Shown piece after piece: positions 9,367-19,143 of a DNA stretch of 64,000 bases; position 1 is the first letter of the stretch, and each line of letters starts with the position of its first letter. The notes below the pieces were generated by a model. That model searched no databases, was not told the DNA's origin, and worked only from the letters and a program-made list of their open reading frames with translations. Location: contig JADJLM010000001.1 of assembly GCA_016710135.1 (NCBI GenBank), forward strand, positions 744,001-808,000. Reading direction: 5' to 3'. The position numbers were made by a program, and so were the translations under genes. Source of the DNA: Nitrosomonas sp. GTDB taxonomy: Bacteria; Pseudomonadota; Gammaproteobacteria; Burkholderiales; Nitrosomonadaceae.

Positions 9367-10170
9367 ATGATCAGCTTCACGTATGCCGAGCTCAGCACAT
9401 TTTTAGCTAGTTTTTTCTGGCCACTTAGCAGAATTCTTGCGTTTATTTCAAGCGCGCCGATACTCAGTCATCGCAGTATTCCCATACAAGTCAAAATAGG
9501 TTTTGCACTCCTATTAACGCTGACCATTGTTCCAACCTTGCAATCTTTACCTTCGGTAGATCCAGGATCTGAAATCGGTTTTTTAATCTTGATACAGCAG
9601 ATTGTTATTGGTTTAGCAATGGGTCTTGCCATGCGGGTTATCTTTGTTGCTATCGAGATGGCAGGTGAAATAATTGGTTTACAAATGGGGCTCGGTTTTG
9701 CTCTTTTTTTTGATCCACAGAATTCAAGCCAAGTTCAGTTGATAGGGCGATTCCTAGGGTTGGTTGCTCTCTTAGTTTTTCTTGTAATCGATGGTCACTT
9801 ACAGATGATCGCCATTCTTGCGCAAAGTTTTAGCATATTACCGATTGGAACAGCAGGGATGCCGACCTTATCGTTCAGTGTTTTGGCAAATTGGGGAAGT
9901 GAAATCTTTTTAATGGGGATGAAACTATCACTTCCAATCTTAACGACACTACTCATTGCAAACCTTGCATTAGGAATACTAACCAGAGCCGCTCCGCAGT
10001 TGAATATTTTTGCGGTTGGTTTTCCACTGACGTTAGCGATAGGCTTGGCGATGATGTCGCTGGTGTTGCCTTATTATTTACCTATTCTTGAACTAATGTT
10101 CCAGAATGGATTACAAATTATGCTGGATATGATTACGCCAGCTAATTTAACACCATCACCTGCTGAGTAA
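9367..10170 (+). CDS. fliR: Flagellar export gate protein FliR
   Basis: Third component of the export gate. The 267-residue protein has six or more hydrophobic helices; diagnostic pieces are FWPLSRILAFISSAPILSHRSIPIQVKIGFA near the N-terminus, EIIGLQMGLGFALFFDPQNSSQVQLIGRFL in the middle and RAAPQLNIFAVGFPLTLAIGL near the C-terminus. It starts 33 bases after fliQ with an ATG at 9367; a nearby ATG at 9362 is out of frame. It ends the flagellar run: flhB, the usual next export gene, is not present and an unrelated coiled-coil gene follows. Confidence 0.95.
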   Translation: MISFTYAELSTFLASFFWPLSRILAFISSAPILSHRSIPIQVKIGFALLLTLTIVPTLQSLPSVDPGSEIGFLILIQQIVIGLAMGLAMRVIFVAIEMAGEIIGLQMGLGFALFFDPQNSSQVQLIGRFLGLVALLVFLVIDGHLQMIAILAQSFSILPIGTAGMPTLSFSVLANWGSEIFLMGMKLSLPILTTLLIANLALGILTRAAPQLNIFAVGFPLTLAIGLAMMSLVLPYYLPILELMFQNGLQIMLDMITPANLTPSPAE

Positions 10171-10334
10171 CGCTTGGAGTCGCTTCAGGGAAGTTAATTT
10201 AGTAAACAGATAGTATTTCCCCCTTTCTTCTAACAATTGTTTTGCTAAAGAAATTGATACTGTAATACTTAATTTAATCGTGCATTACTTTCTAAGCATT
10301 TGATAAACATTATACTTTTGTACGGTAAACTGCC

Positions 10335-12484
10335 ATGACATTTAAATCTCGTTTGATGAAGTCTATTCTAAATATTCAATCTCCTCATGTTGACTCAGAT
10401 TCTGATTCAAACGTTGTACTGCTTAATCCGAGTGAAAAGCTTAATGGAGATTTAACCTACAAACATCCTGTTGACTCGGAAAGTTATGATTTATTATCAA
10501 CGGGTAATAGTAAACCACCTCAATTGAGCGCTGAGACTGCGTTTCAGGAAGCAAAAAAACGGATTGAAGCTGATGCTAAAGCTTCCGTTGCAGCTGAGGC
10601 CCGTGCTCGAGCAGAAGCCAGCGCGCGTTTAGCCGCAGAGCTCCGAATTAAAGCAGAAACTGCTGCAACAGAGGAAGCTCGTGCAAGAGCAAAGGCTGAG
10701 GCGATTGCCAGCAAAGAAGCTCAAGCACGCAAAGAACTCGAAGCAAAATTGCGACAGACTATTGAAGATGGAATCAAAGCGGAGAAAGAGATTGTTGCTA
10801 CGCTTCGAGCAAAAGTTCAGGCCGAAACACTTATTGCTGAGAAAACGCGTGCTCGAGCCAAAGAAGAAGCGCTGATTCTCGACCAGATTAAAATAAAAGA
10901 AGAAGCTGAAGAAAGAGCGATCGAAGCTGCGATCGTGAGAAGGAAAATTGAAGAAGAAGCGAGACTACTGGCACTCTCGGCAACTGAGGCAGAGGCTAAA
11001 GCGGCTGCGATTGCTAGAGTAAAAATTCAAGAAGAAGAAAAGTTATTAGCGCTAGCACATGCTAAAGCAGAGACTGAACGTCAAACATTAGATGAAGTGC
11101 GCTTACGTGCTGAAACTGAAGCAAAAGCCCTTGCGAAAGCGCAAGAGCGTCTGGCAGCTGAAACTAAAGTGAGAGAAACTGAAGAAGCAAAACTCAACGC
11201 TGAAATTCAAGCAGAGCAGGTGGCTCAAGCAAGGATTGATGCTGAGTTAAATGCTAGAACTGCGGCAGAATTACGTGCGGAAGCTGATGCAAAAGCCGCG
11301 GCAGCAGCGTTTGTCCGAGCTGAGGCAGATAAAGACGCTGCAGCAAATGCGGAAGCGACTGCAAAGCTGAGTTGGAAGCTAAAACGCTTGCGATTTCTCG
11401 CGCCCAAGCTGAGGCGCAGCTATTGGGAGAAATTAGTCAGAGAATTACAGTGGAGAAGGAAGCCCAATTTTCAGCAGAGAGTCGTGCTCAAGCTGAACAG
11501 CAAGAAGTTGCGACACTCAGTGCCAAAATGAATGCCGATAACGCAGCAGTTGAAGCAACAAAGGAACGTATCAGAGCGCAAGCCGAGGCAATCAAAAAAT
11601 CGCGTGAGCGAGCTATTGCTGAAGCGACTGCAAAACAAGCTGCAGAAGAAAAAATGGCTGCAGAAGCAAGGGCGGCGGCTGAAGCAGAAGAAAGAGCTAA
11701 AGTGGATAGGCTTGCGGTTGAAGCTGCGATTGAACTAGCTGAGACAGAAGCACGGCTAGCACTGGATGCGCGTAAACGACAGGATGCAATCATGCAAGCA
11801 AAAATTGCCATTACGGCTCGTATCGAGAATGAGCAAAAATTGACAGAATTGGCATCTAGGATTGCGCAAGCAAGAATTGTAGCTGCAGTAAAAACTGAAG
11901 AAAAAATGAAAGCAACAGAAGTCGCTGCTTCAACAACGTTTGCTAGGGCTCAAGCTGAGGTATCAGCGCTTAATGCGATTCAAGCCAGAATTGAAAGTGA
12001 TGCCATTGCAATTGAGCAAGCGATTGCAAGAGAAGCAGTTGAAGCAATGGCAAAAGAGGCTGCTGATGCTCGTGCAATAACAGATCAACGTGCGATTGCG
12101 CAGGCTTCACAACGAATCCAACAAGATCTTGCAGAAACAGAAATTATTCGTAATAACTTATCAGAAAAAGAAACGACTGATATACAAACTCCTTTTTCTC
12201 AAGATGACTACATTAGTTCACCATTAATAGAACAAAATGATGAGGAAGAGTTGCCTGAATTTTCTGAGGAAAATGAATATGATCAGGAATTTCCTGCAGA
12301 TATCCAGGATCTAGCGAATAGTTCAATCAAAGATTCGACAGAGTCTGCTGAATATGTTGAAATAAACGAAATGGATTTTGGATGGCAAACTGAATTAGAC
12401 TCTGAATGTGCGACTGATGGTAATGATAACTTTGAGAACGAAGAGGAATTGGAGGAGGATAACCGGGAGAAAATATTTTCCTAA
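10335..12484 (+). pseudogene. Very long Ala/Glu-rich coiled-coil protein of unknown function (frame broken)
   Basis: I recognise no family. About 715 residues are encoded if one base is restored at the AAA run 11363-11365, where the frame passes from ...AEATAK to ELEAKTLAISRAQAEAQ. From about residue 65 to 600 nearly every residue is Ala, Glu, Lys, Arg, Gln or Ile, with repeated EARARAEA, AEAEERAK and ARAKAEA patterns, which predicts one continuous alpha helix or coiled coil of roughly 500 residues. The N-terminal 60 residues are Ser/Asp-rich; the last 120 are strongly acidic with several EE/DE clusters. There is no signal peptide or membrane helix. The DUF4139 gene begins inside its 3' end, suggesting coupled expression. 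It resembles filament-forming or TolA-like stalks only in composition. Confidence 0.7.
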
Positions 12485-13928
12485 GTTGACCGGAAGGGTG
12501 GGAATTGGTGCAATTTTGGTTTTAATTATGAGCATCCTTTCGGGTAATCCATCATTACTCGCAGCGGAAAAAATCACAACGAGCCAGGATCAAGAAAGTA
12601 TTGCGGTTACAATTTATAACGAGAATATGGCTTTGGTTAAGGATTCTCGCAATGTTGAGTTGATAGCAAACACCAATCAGCTTGCATGGCGTGAAGTTTC
12701 CGCGTTAATTCGCCCTGAAACTGCTTTACTCCGTAATCAAACATCTCAATCTAATTTCCATATTCTTGAGCAAAATTTCGATTTTGACTTACTGACACCG
12801 CAGAAGCTATTAGAGAAACATGTAGGAAAAGAAATTTCTGTGGTTCGAACCAATTCAGCTACTGGTATAGAAACAAGTGAAATGGCGGTTATTCTCTCGA
12901 CCAATGAGGGAATTGTACTCAAATTCAATGATCGTATCGAAACAGGGGTGCCTGGGAGAATGGTATTTCCTGCCGTGCCAGAAAATTTGCGGGATAAACC
13001 GACGTTATTGTTATTACTGCATAGCCCAGAAGCAGGTAAGCATAAACTTGAGCTATCTTACTTGACAGGTGGTCTCTCTTGGCGGGCTGATTATGTCGCA
13101 GCGCTTAATGAAGATGATAGTAAGCTCGATTTAAATGGATTGGTGACGCTCACCAATCAAAGCGGAGTAACTTATCCTCAGGCTAGATTACAATTGGTTG
13201 CTGGGGATGTTAATCGAATTCAGTCTGAGCAACGTATGGGTAGAAAGATGGCAGCGATGTCGGCAGAAATGGCCGATGTCGCCCAAATGAAAGAAGAATC
13301 ATTTTTCGAGTACCATCTTTATACACTTCAGCGGCCGACGACACTTGCCGAGAATCAAACCAAACAAGTGGCGCTCATGTCTGCTAGTCAGATTCCAGTC
13401 AATAAAGTGTTTTTACTTCAAGGCGCGGATTATTATTATTCTGGAAAATATGGGGTACTTGGCCAAAAGCTCAAAACAAGTGTGTTGATTAACTTTGATA
13501 ATAAAGGCGAGCAGCTTGGCATTCCTTTGCCAAAAGGGATTGTTCGTGTTTATAAAAAAGATGCACAAGGACATGATCAGTTTATTGGTGAAGATCAAAT
13601 TGACCATACGCCAAAGAATGAGCAGATTAGACTTAAATTGGGAAATGCATTTGATATAACTGCTGACAAGATACAGACTGATTTTCAACAGATTGCGGGA
13701 TCGATACACCAAACGAGTATTTTTGAAACGGCCTATCAAATTACAATCAGAAATGCCAAGAAAGAGTCAGTCGTAGTTCAGGTTCAAGAGCCAATTCCTG
13801 GTGATTGGTTAGTTGTTTCAGAGTCTCTGAAGCATAAAAAATTATCTGCCCATGTTGTTGAATGGAAGATCCCTGTTCCGGCCGAGGGAGAAGCGACACT
13901 TACCTATCGAGTGCGAGTTAAATATTAA
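12408..13928 (+). CDS. DUF4139 domain protein, exported
   Basis: Secreted or periplasmic protein of unassigned biochemical role. After a basic N-terminus there is one hydrophobic signal stretch (IGAILVLIMSILSGNPSLLAA) with probable cleavage before EKITTS. The body matches the DUF4139 pattern: VTIYNENMALVKDSRNVEL at the start, the SYLTGGLSWRADYVAAL segment in the centre and ITIRNAKKESVVVQVQEPIPGDW near the end. The start is uncertain: ATG 12408 overlaps the upstream gene by 77 bases, ATG 12423 or TTG 12486 are alternatives, and none has a clear ribosome site, although a GGAGGAGG at about 12451 could serve an intermediate start. A strong hairpin terminator follows at 13994. Confidence 0.8.
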   Translation: MRLMVMITLRTKRNWRRITGRKYFPKLTGRVGIGAILVLIMSILSGNPSLLAAEKITTSQDQESIAVTIYNENMALVKDSRNVELIANTNQLAWREVSALIRPETALLRNQTSQSNFHILEQNFDFDLLTPQKLLEKHVGKEISVVRTNSATGIETSEMAVILSTNEGIVLKFNDRIETGVPGRMVFPAVPENLRDKPTLLLLLHSPEAGKHKLELSYLTGGLSWRADYVAALNEDDSKLDLNGLVTLTNQSGVTYPQARLQLVAGDVNRIQSEQRMGRKMAAMSAEMADVAQMKEESFFEYHLYTLQRPTTLAENQTKQVALMSASQIPVNKVFLLQGADYYYSGKYGVLGQKLKTSVLINFDNKGEQLGIPLPKGIVRVYKKDAQGHDQFIGEDQIDHTPKNEQIRLKLGNAFDITADKIQTDFQQIAGSIHQTSIFETAYQITIRNAKKESVVVQVQEPIPGDWLVVSESLKHKKLSAHVVEWKIPVPAEGEATLTYRVRVKY

Positions 13929-13993
13929 TCGCATCACTTAAATTCTTGGCAAGTGCCTCATAATCTGTGATGAGGCCTGTCCTATCATAAATT

Positions 13994-14026
13994 AAATTTG
14001 AGCGGTTTCCGCTCAAATTTTCTCTA
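13994..14026 (+). terminator. Rho-independent terminator after the DUF4139 gene
   Basis: Perfect 12-bp stem aaatttgagcgg / ccgctcaaattt at 13994-14005 and 14009-14020, a three-base ttt loop, then TCTCT. The stem starts and ends in A/T so it could act in both directions. A weaker hairpin (gcctcat...atgaggc, 13955-13976) lies just before it. It separates the coiled-coil/DUF4139 unit from the urea locus. Confidence 0.75.
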
Positions 14027-14220
14027 GTCTTCTTTATCATTAGCCACATGCATGGAGTTAGCTTGGTGACCTAATGCCAGGGAGTTCATACGTATTCAGT
14101 TTAAAATATTACGAATCCATAGAATTTCTTCTTTTGTATAGAATCCACGATGTTTCCACGGTCTTAATATATTTGACAAAGCATCCATATAGCACATTAA
14201 CAGGGGAGATAATCGATCTT

Positions 14221-15513
14221 ATGGAAAAGGTTAATCATAATGATTCACCGGATAGAGCTTGGCAGGCAAAAAATTGGATAGCTTTAATCGCAGTTGCTTT
14301 TTTTATCCTCATAGCGCCAATGGCGTTTTCGATGGATGTATCGGTAAAACCGATCTCTGACAAGTTGAAATTGCAAGCAAGTGAGACGAGATGGATAAAA
14401 CTGGGCGCCGGTTTTCGTGGGACTGGGTTATGGGTCGAAAACCAAAATTCAGGTAATCTCGGTGGAGGATTCAATGTAGATAATGCTCGTCTTTATTTGA
14501 ATGGGCAGTTTCACCAATACCTCAAGTTTGAAGTCAATACAGAGTGTTACTTCTGTGATAACACAGCTTCCAAAGATAATCCAAAGATGTCTTACAACAT
14601 TCTGGATGCAATCGCAAAATTCGAGTTTAATCGTTATTTCAATGTCTGGGGAGGCCGAATGCTGGCCCCAACGGAACGGGGTGAGTTGAATGGACCTTTT
14701 TTCCATGCAACCCATGATGGTTTTAAAACCCCATTTTTCTCTCAAGATTTCAGTACAAAATATGGATCGGGTGGGGCAGGTATGTATGGCCGTGACGATG
14801 GTGCGACTTTATGGGGAAGTGTTGAGCCAGGAATCGTTCCAGGAACGTTTAGTTATGCGATGGGTATTTTTCGAGGCCTCCGGTCTTCAACAGGGGAAGG
14901 GCCCAATCAAGGTGGCAATGTTTTAACAGCCGCACGATTTACTTATAACTTTTTAAACCCGGAAAAGAATCCCGGATATTACACGGCAGGCACCTACTAT
15001 GGTAAAGCAGGCGATATTTTGGCGCTCGCTTTCGGTATGACGTATCAAAAAGACGGTGCAGGTTCACTTGCGCATCGCAGTGATTTTCTAGGATTTGTGG
15101 GCGATATGTTGTTCGAGAAAGTACTGCCGCAAAATATGGGAGTACTAACGGCTAATGCAGAATACAAGCAATTCTACGCAAACTATTCAACGGCGGCATT
15201 TAATGATAAAGATTGTTTTTGTATGTTTGATGGTAAATCATGGACAGTAACAGGTCTATATCTGATCCCTACCAAAATCGGGATTGGACAATTCCAACCC
15301 TACGGTAGATTTACCAGCGTGCAGCCTAACCGCAGTAGTAATCGCGATGAAATTGAAGCTGGGCTGAATTATATTATCGATGGATTTAATGCTCGTATTT
15401 CAGCGTATTACCAACATGGCGACCTTTTTACGAGAGGACTGAATTATGCGCCTACTGGTATTTCAGGGCGAGCAGTCGATGTGTTCAAGATTTCGTTCCA
15501 GCTACAGATTTGA
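14221..15513 (+). CDS. Outer-membrane porin-like beta-barrel upstream of the urease genes
   Basis: Likely outer-membrane channel. From ATG 14221 (AGGGGAG twelve bases upstream) the protein is about 430 residues, with a signal peptide (IALIAVAFFILIAPMAFS) cleaved near MDVSVKP. The rest is alternating-hydrophobicity beta-strand sequence rich in Gly, Tyr and Phe, ending in the aromatic/polar VFKISFQLQI typical of barrels. Features such as NARLYLNGQFHQYLKFEVNTE and the FNRYFNVWGGRMLAP segment resemble phosphate-selective (OprO/OprP-like) porins. The frame extends upstream to 14074 but that part lacks a ribosome site. It lies only 44 bases before ureD on the same strand, so a role in urea or nickel entry is a reasonable inference, not shown. 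Confidence 0.7.
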   Translation: MEKVNHNDSPDRAWQAKNWIALIAVAFFILIAPMAFSMDVSVKPISDKLKLQASETRWIKLGAGFRGTGLWVENQNSGNLGGGFNVDNARLYLNGQFHQYLKFEVNTECYFCDNTASKDNPKMSYNILDAIAKFEFNRYFNVWGGRMLAPTERGELNGPFFHATHDGFKTPFFSQDFSTKYGSGGAGMYGRDDGATLWGSVEPGIVPGTFSYAMGIFRGLRSSTGEGPNQGGNVLTAARFTYNFLNPEKNPGYYTAGTYYGKAGDILALAFGMTYQKDGAGSLAHRSDFLGFVGDMLFEKVLPQNMGVLTANAEYKQFYANYSTAAFNDKDCFCMFDGKSWTVTGLYLIPTKIGIGQFQPYGRFTSVQPNRSSNRDEIEAGLNYIIDGFNARISAYYQHGDLFTRGLNYAPTGISGRAVDVFKISFQLQI

Positions 15514-15557
15514 GATTTTCTCATCATTTCTTAGTCAATTTATAAGCAATTTAAATA

Positions 15558-16508
15558 ATGCAATTTTCAACGCGAGCAGAAGTATCGTTGGCTCATCAGC
15601 GTAGTTCAAACGTGTTGACTTATCCTAGCGGAAAGCAAAATACTGAACATAAACCTAAGTCAATAATGGAACGAGCACATAATCCACTACAGGCCAGATT
15701 GTCAATGCGCTTTGGTCATTTTGACGGTGTCACGCGGTTAGTTGAACGTGAACACTATGGGCCGTTACTTATCCAAAAGCCGCTCTATCCAGAGGGGCGT
15801 GGTGTTTGCCATGCAGTGATTATCCATCCGCCTGGAGGCGTCGTGGGGGGAGATGAATTAGCAATTACTGCGAGCGTTGATGCATTTGCGAGAGCTCAAA
15901 TAACTACGCCTGGCGCTGCAAAATGGTACAAAGCCAATGGCTTTACTTCTCATCAGAAGATTAGCATCGATGTTGCTAAAGGCGGCGCTTTAGAGTGGGT
16001 TCCCCAGGAGACGATTTTTTATAATCATTCCAATGCGAATATAGATCATCAGGTGACGCTGGTGGACGATGCTATTTATGTTGGCTGCGAGATCTTATGT
16101 TTTGGTCGAACAGCTTATGGAGAAACATTTGACGACGGCCAGATTAAGCAACGGACCAGTATAAAGCGGAATGGGAAAATGATTTGGTTGGAGCAGATCT
16201 GTTTACAAGGGGAGAACGCGGCGATGAAAGGGGCTTTAGCACTTTCTGGATATACTGTTTGCGCCACTTTATTGCTTACCGGTAAAATCATTGGACAGCC
16301 TTTAATAGATCTGGCACGACTGGAAGCGGAAAGATTAACTAATAAAACTGGGCAAGTCGGTATTTCCCAGCTTAAATCCGTGATTGTCGTTCGTTACCTC
16401 GGTCACTCAAGCGAAGTGGCTCGACAGATCATGCTTAAAGTATGGGGGTTATTTCGACCAGAAATACTGGGTTATCCAGCAATTGTACCGCGGATGTGGA
16501 CAACATAA
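15558..16508 (+). CDS. ureD: Urease accessory protein UreD
   Basis: Chaperone that binds apo-urease and recruits UreF and UreG for nickel insertion. Of 316 residues, the family core starts at about residue 40 with ARLSMRFGHFDGVTRL, followed by the hallmarks EGRGVCHAVIIHPPGGVVGGDEL, TTPGAAKWYK, LEWVPQETIFYNHS and the C-terminal FRPEILGYPAIVPRMWTT. The N-terminal 40 residues are an unusual extension; an internal ATG at 15666 (MERAHNPLQARL) may be the true start. It is the first urease gene of the cluster, before ureA. Confidence 0.95.
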   Translation: MQFSTRAEVSLAHQRSSNVLTYPSGKQNTEHKPKSIMERAHNPLQARLSMRFGHFDGVTRLVEREHYGPLLIQKPLYPEGRGVCHAVIIHPPGGVVGGDELAITASVDAFARAQITTPGAAKWYKANGFTSHQKISIDVAKGGALEWVPQETIFYNHSNANIDHQVTLVDDAIYVGCEILCFGRTAYGETFDDGQIKQRTSIKRNGKMIWLEQICLQGENAAMKGALALSGYTVCATLLLTGKIIGQPLIDLARLEAERLTNKTGQVGISQLKSVIVVRYLGHSSEVARQIMLKVWGLFRPEILGYPAIVPRMWTT

Positions 16509-16595
16509 GCTCGGTTTTATGTGGGGAAGCTGTTGATTGTTTAATGTTAAGTAGTGCTAATCATCTGAAAATATTTTTTACCCAGGAGAAAAACT

Positions 16596-16898
16596 ATGGA
16601 TTTGACACCTAGAGAGAAAGACAAGCTAATGATATTTACCGCCGGATTATTGGCTGAAAAACGTAGAGCCCGAGGTCTACGACTCAATTACCCAGAAGCT
16701 ATTGCATTGATTACTTGTGCAGTATTGGAAGGTGCCAGAGATGGTCGAACGGTAGCCGAACTGATGTCAGGTGGACAGAGAATACTGACTCGCGCTGATG
16801 TCATGGAAGGGGTCCCAGAAATGATTCCGGATATCCAGATTGAAGCAACGTTCCCTGACGGAACCAAGCTGGTTACTGTTCATAATCCGATAGTTTAA
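16596..16898 (+). CDS. ureA: Urease gamma subunit
   Basis: Smallest structural subunit of urease (urea + water to ammonia + carbamate). The 100-residue length and sequence MDLTPREKDKLMIFTAGLLA, RGLRLNYPEAIALI, ARDGRTVAELMSGGQ and FPDGTKLVTVHNPI are canonical. AGGAG precedes the ATG. ureB starts 21 bases later. Separate ureA, ureB and ureC genes are the usual proteobacterial arrangement. Confidence 0.97.
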   Translation: MDLTPREKDKLMIFTAGLLAEKRRARGLRLNYPEAIALITCAVLEGARDGRTVAELMSGGQRILTRADVMEGVPEMIPDIQIEATFPDGTKLVTVHNPIV

Positions 16899-16919
16899 TC
16901 ATCAAAATAGGAGATCGTT

Positions 16920-17239
16920 ATGAGAACACCAATGATTCCAGGTGAAGTATTTGTTGAATCGGGCGAAATTGAATTAAATGTTGGTAGAAACACAAAAACC
17001 TTAACTGTTTCCAATGGAGGCGATCGTCCAATACAAATTGGTTCCCACTTCCATTTTTTGAAGTGAATTCTGCCATGAAATTTGATAGGGAAGCTGCTTA
17101 TGGTATGCGGCTGAATATTATGGCCGGAACAGCTATCCGCTTCGAACCAGGGCAAGAAAGAACCGTTGAACTCGTCGAGCTTGCTGGAGACCGGATCGTT
17201 TATGGATTCAATCAAAAAGTGATGGGTAAACTTAAATAG
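16920..17239 (+). pseudogene. ureB: Urease beta subunit (frame broken at a T run)
   Basis: Second structural subunit of urease. ATG 16920 opens MRTPMIPGEVFVESGEIELNVGR...IQIGSHFHF, then the frame hits TGA at 17064. Adding one T to the T6 run 17054-17059 restores GSHFHFFEVNSAMKFDR and the full ending NQKVMGKLK at 17239, giving the usual length of about 106 residues. It lies between intact ureA and ureC. Because every other part of the cluster is intact and beta subunit is needed for activity, a base-calling error is the simplest reading, but a natural mutation cannot be excluded. Confidence 0.92.
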
Positions 17240-17272
17240 TTTGTATCGCAGCAATTTTATAGGAGTAAGAAA

Positions 17273-18979
17273 ATGAGCGTAAAAATTTCCCGTCAAACCT
17301 ATGCCGAAATGATGGGTCCAACAACTGGCGATCGTGTCCGTTTGGCTGATACAGAGCTTTTTATAGAGATTGAGAAAGACTTCACTACGTATGGAGAAGA
17401 GGTGAAGTTTGGAGGTGGAAAAGTAATTCGCGATGGAATGGGTCAATCACAACGCAATCATGCTGATGTCGTGGATACCGTGATTACCAATGCAATTATT
17501 ATCGATCACTGGGGGATTGTCAAAGCGGATATCGGCCTTAAAGATGGTAAGATTGCAGCAATCGGCAAAGCGGGTAATCCAGATATTCAGCCCAATGTTA
17601 CAATGGCGATTGGTTCTGCCACCGAAATTATTGCCGGTGAGAATTTGATTGTTACAGCCGGCGGTGTAGATACTCATATTCACTTTATTTCGCCACAGCA
17701 AGCTGAAGATGCCATGATGAACGGCATCACTACCATGCTGGGAGGCGGTACAGGTCCTGCAGTAGGGACAGCGGCAACCACTTGTACACCAGGCCCCTGG
17801 CATATTCATTCCATGCTCAGAGCATCGGATGGGCTCGTGATGAATACAGGCTTTTTTGGTAAAGGTAATACCAGTTTGCCAATACCACTTGAAGAACAAG
17901 TTTTTGCTGGCGCTTGTGGTCTAAAGCTTCATGAAGACTGGGGTACAACTTATGCAGCTATTGATAATTGCCTGAATGTTGCAGATAAATATGATGTGCA
18001 GGTTGCTATTCATACTGATACTATCAATGAAGGCGGTTATTTGGAAAACACAATTGCTGCCATGAAAGATCGTACCATTCATACCTTCCATACTGAAGGC
18101 GCAGGCGGCGGTCATGCTCCGGATATCATAGCGGTCGTGGGGCAGGAAAATGTTTTACCTTCATCGACGAATCCAACTCGCCCCTATACGGTGAACACCC
18201 TTGATGAGCACTTGGATATGCTAATGGTGTGCCATCATTTGCATGCCAATATTCCAGAAGATTTGGCTTTTGCAGAATCTCGCATTCGGAAAGAAACCAT
18301 CGCGGCTGAAGATATTCTGCATGACATGGGAGCGATCTCTATGATGTCCTCAGATTCGCAAGCAATGGGGCGCATCGGTGAAGTCGTACTGCGCACATGG
18401 CAAACCGCGCATAAAATGAAAATACAACGCGGCACACTACAGGAGGATAATTCAAAGAATGATAATTTCCGTGTGAAGCGTTATGTTGCAAAATATACTA
18501 TTAATCCAGCTATTACTCACGGTATCTCACACGCGATTGGATCGGTAGAAGTTGGTAAATATGCAGATCTTGTATTATGGAGACCTGCTTTCTTCGGTGT
18601 AAAACCATCCATGATCTTAAAAGGTGGAATGATTGCTGCATCTCTAATGGGCGATCCTAATGCATCGATTCCAACGCCGCAGCCCGTGCATTATCGATAT
18701 ATGTTTGGTGGATATGGGGGAGGAATCAAAACATCGTGTTTCACATTCGCCTCGCAAGCCGCGCTTAATGCGGATTTAATCGATCAGCTAAAGCTCGATA
18801 AACACATTATTCCGGTCAGAAATACACGGAACTTGCGCAAGAAAGACATGATTCACAATAGCGCAACTCCGAAAATGGAAGTTGATCCGGAAACTTATGA
18901 AGTGCGCGCTGACGGTCAATTACTTACTTGTGGTGCAGAAGACGTATTACCGATGGCGCAACGGTATTTCTTATTCTAG
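17273..18979 (+). CDS. ureC: Urease alpha (catalytic) subunit
   Basis: Catalytic subunit holding the two-nickel centre. The 568-residue length is standard. Visible ligands, numbered here, are His135 and His137 in GVDTHIHFIS, the carbamylated Lys218 with His220 in CGLKLHEDWG, His247 in AIHTDT, His273 in FHTEG and the aspartate in MMSSDSQAMGR. The mobile-flap cysteine is in MLMVCHHLHANIPEDLAF. AGGAG precedes the ATG by a short gap. A 164-base structured gap separates it from ureE, while ureA, ureB and ureC are tightly spaced. Confidence 0.97.
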   Translation: MSVKISRQTYAEMMGPTTGDRVRLADTELFIEIEKDFTTYGEEVKFGGGKVIRDGMGQSQRNHADVVDTVITNAIIIDHWGIVKADIGLKDGKIAAIGKAGNPDIQPNVTMAIGSATEIIAGENLIVTAGGVDTHIHFISPQQAEDAMMNGITTMLGGGTGPAVGTAATTCTPGPWHIHSMLRASDGLVMNTGFFGKGNTSLPIPLEEQVFAGACGLKLHEDWGTTYAAIDNCLNVADKYDVQVAIHTDTINEGGYLENTIAAMKDRTIHTFHTEGAGGGHAPDIIAVVGQENVLPSSTNPTRPYTVNTLDEHLDMLMVCHHLHANIPEDLAFAESRIRKETIAAEDILHDMGAISMMSSDSQAMGRIGEVVLRTWQTAHKMKIQRGTLQEDNSKNDNFRVKRYVAKYTINPAITHGISHAIGSVEVGKYADLVLWRPAFFGVKPSMILKGGMIAASLMGDPNASIPTPQPVHYRYMFGGYGGGIKTSCFTFASQAALNADLIDQLKLDKHIIPVRNTRNLRKKDMIHNSATPKMEVDPETYEVRADGQLLTCGAEDVLPMAQRYFLF

Positions 18980-18984
18980 CGGTA

Positions 18985-19110
18985 GCGCTTAATTAGCGCA
19001 GTTCATGCACTAGCTAGCCCATTAGGTTTAGCCGTAGCGTGATGGACTGCGTTATTTGGCAGTGACTATCACAACCGTCATTAATACTTAGATTGTTGTG
19101 ATAGTAATCA
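18985..19110 (+). promoter_or_regulatory. Structured intergenic region between ureC and ureE
   Basis: Three inverted repeats lie in this 164-base gap. The clearest is an 11-bp perfect stem actatcacaac (19065-19075) / gttgtgatagt (19095-19105) around a 19-base loop. Before it are gcgct/agcgc (about 18986-19000) and a longer-range cgcagttca/tggactgcg pairing (about 18996-19052, one G:T). None is followed by a U run, so these are not classical terminators. They could be processing, stability or protein-binding elements that set lower expression of ureEFG. Confidence 0.5.
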
Positions 19111-19143
19111 TCTATAACTTATCTATAAATCAGAATAAAACAG

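Noticed and set aside
14074..14220. N-terminal extension of the porin frame
   Set aside because: It lacks a ribosome site and places the signal peptide far inside; ATG 14221 with AGGGGAG fits better.
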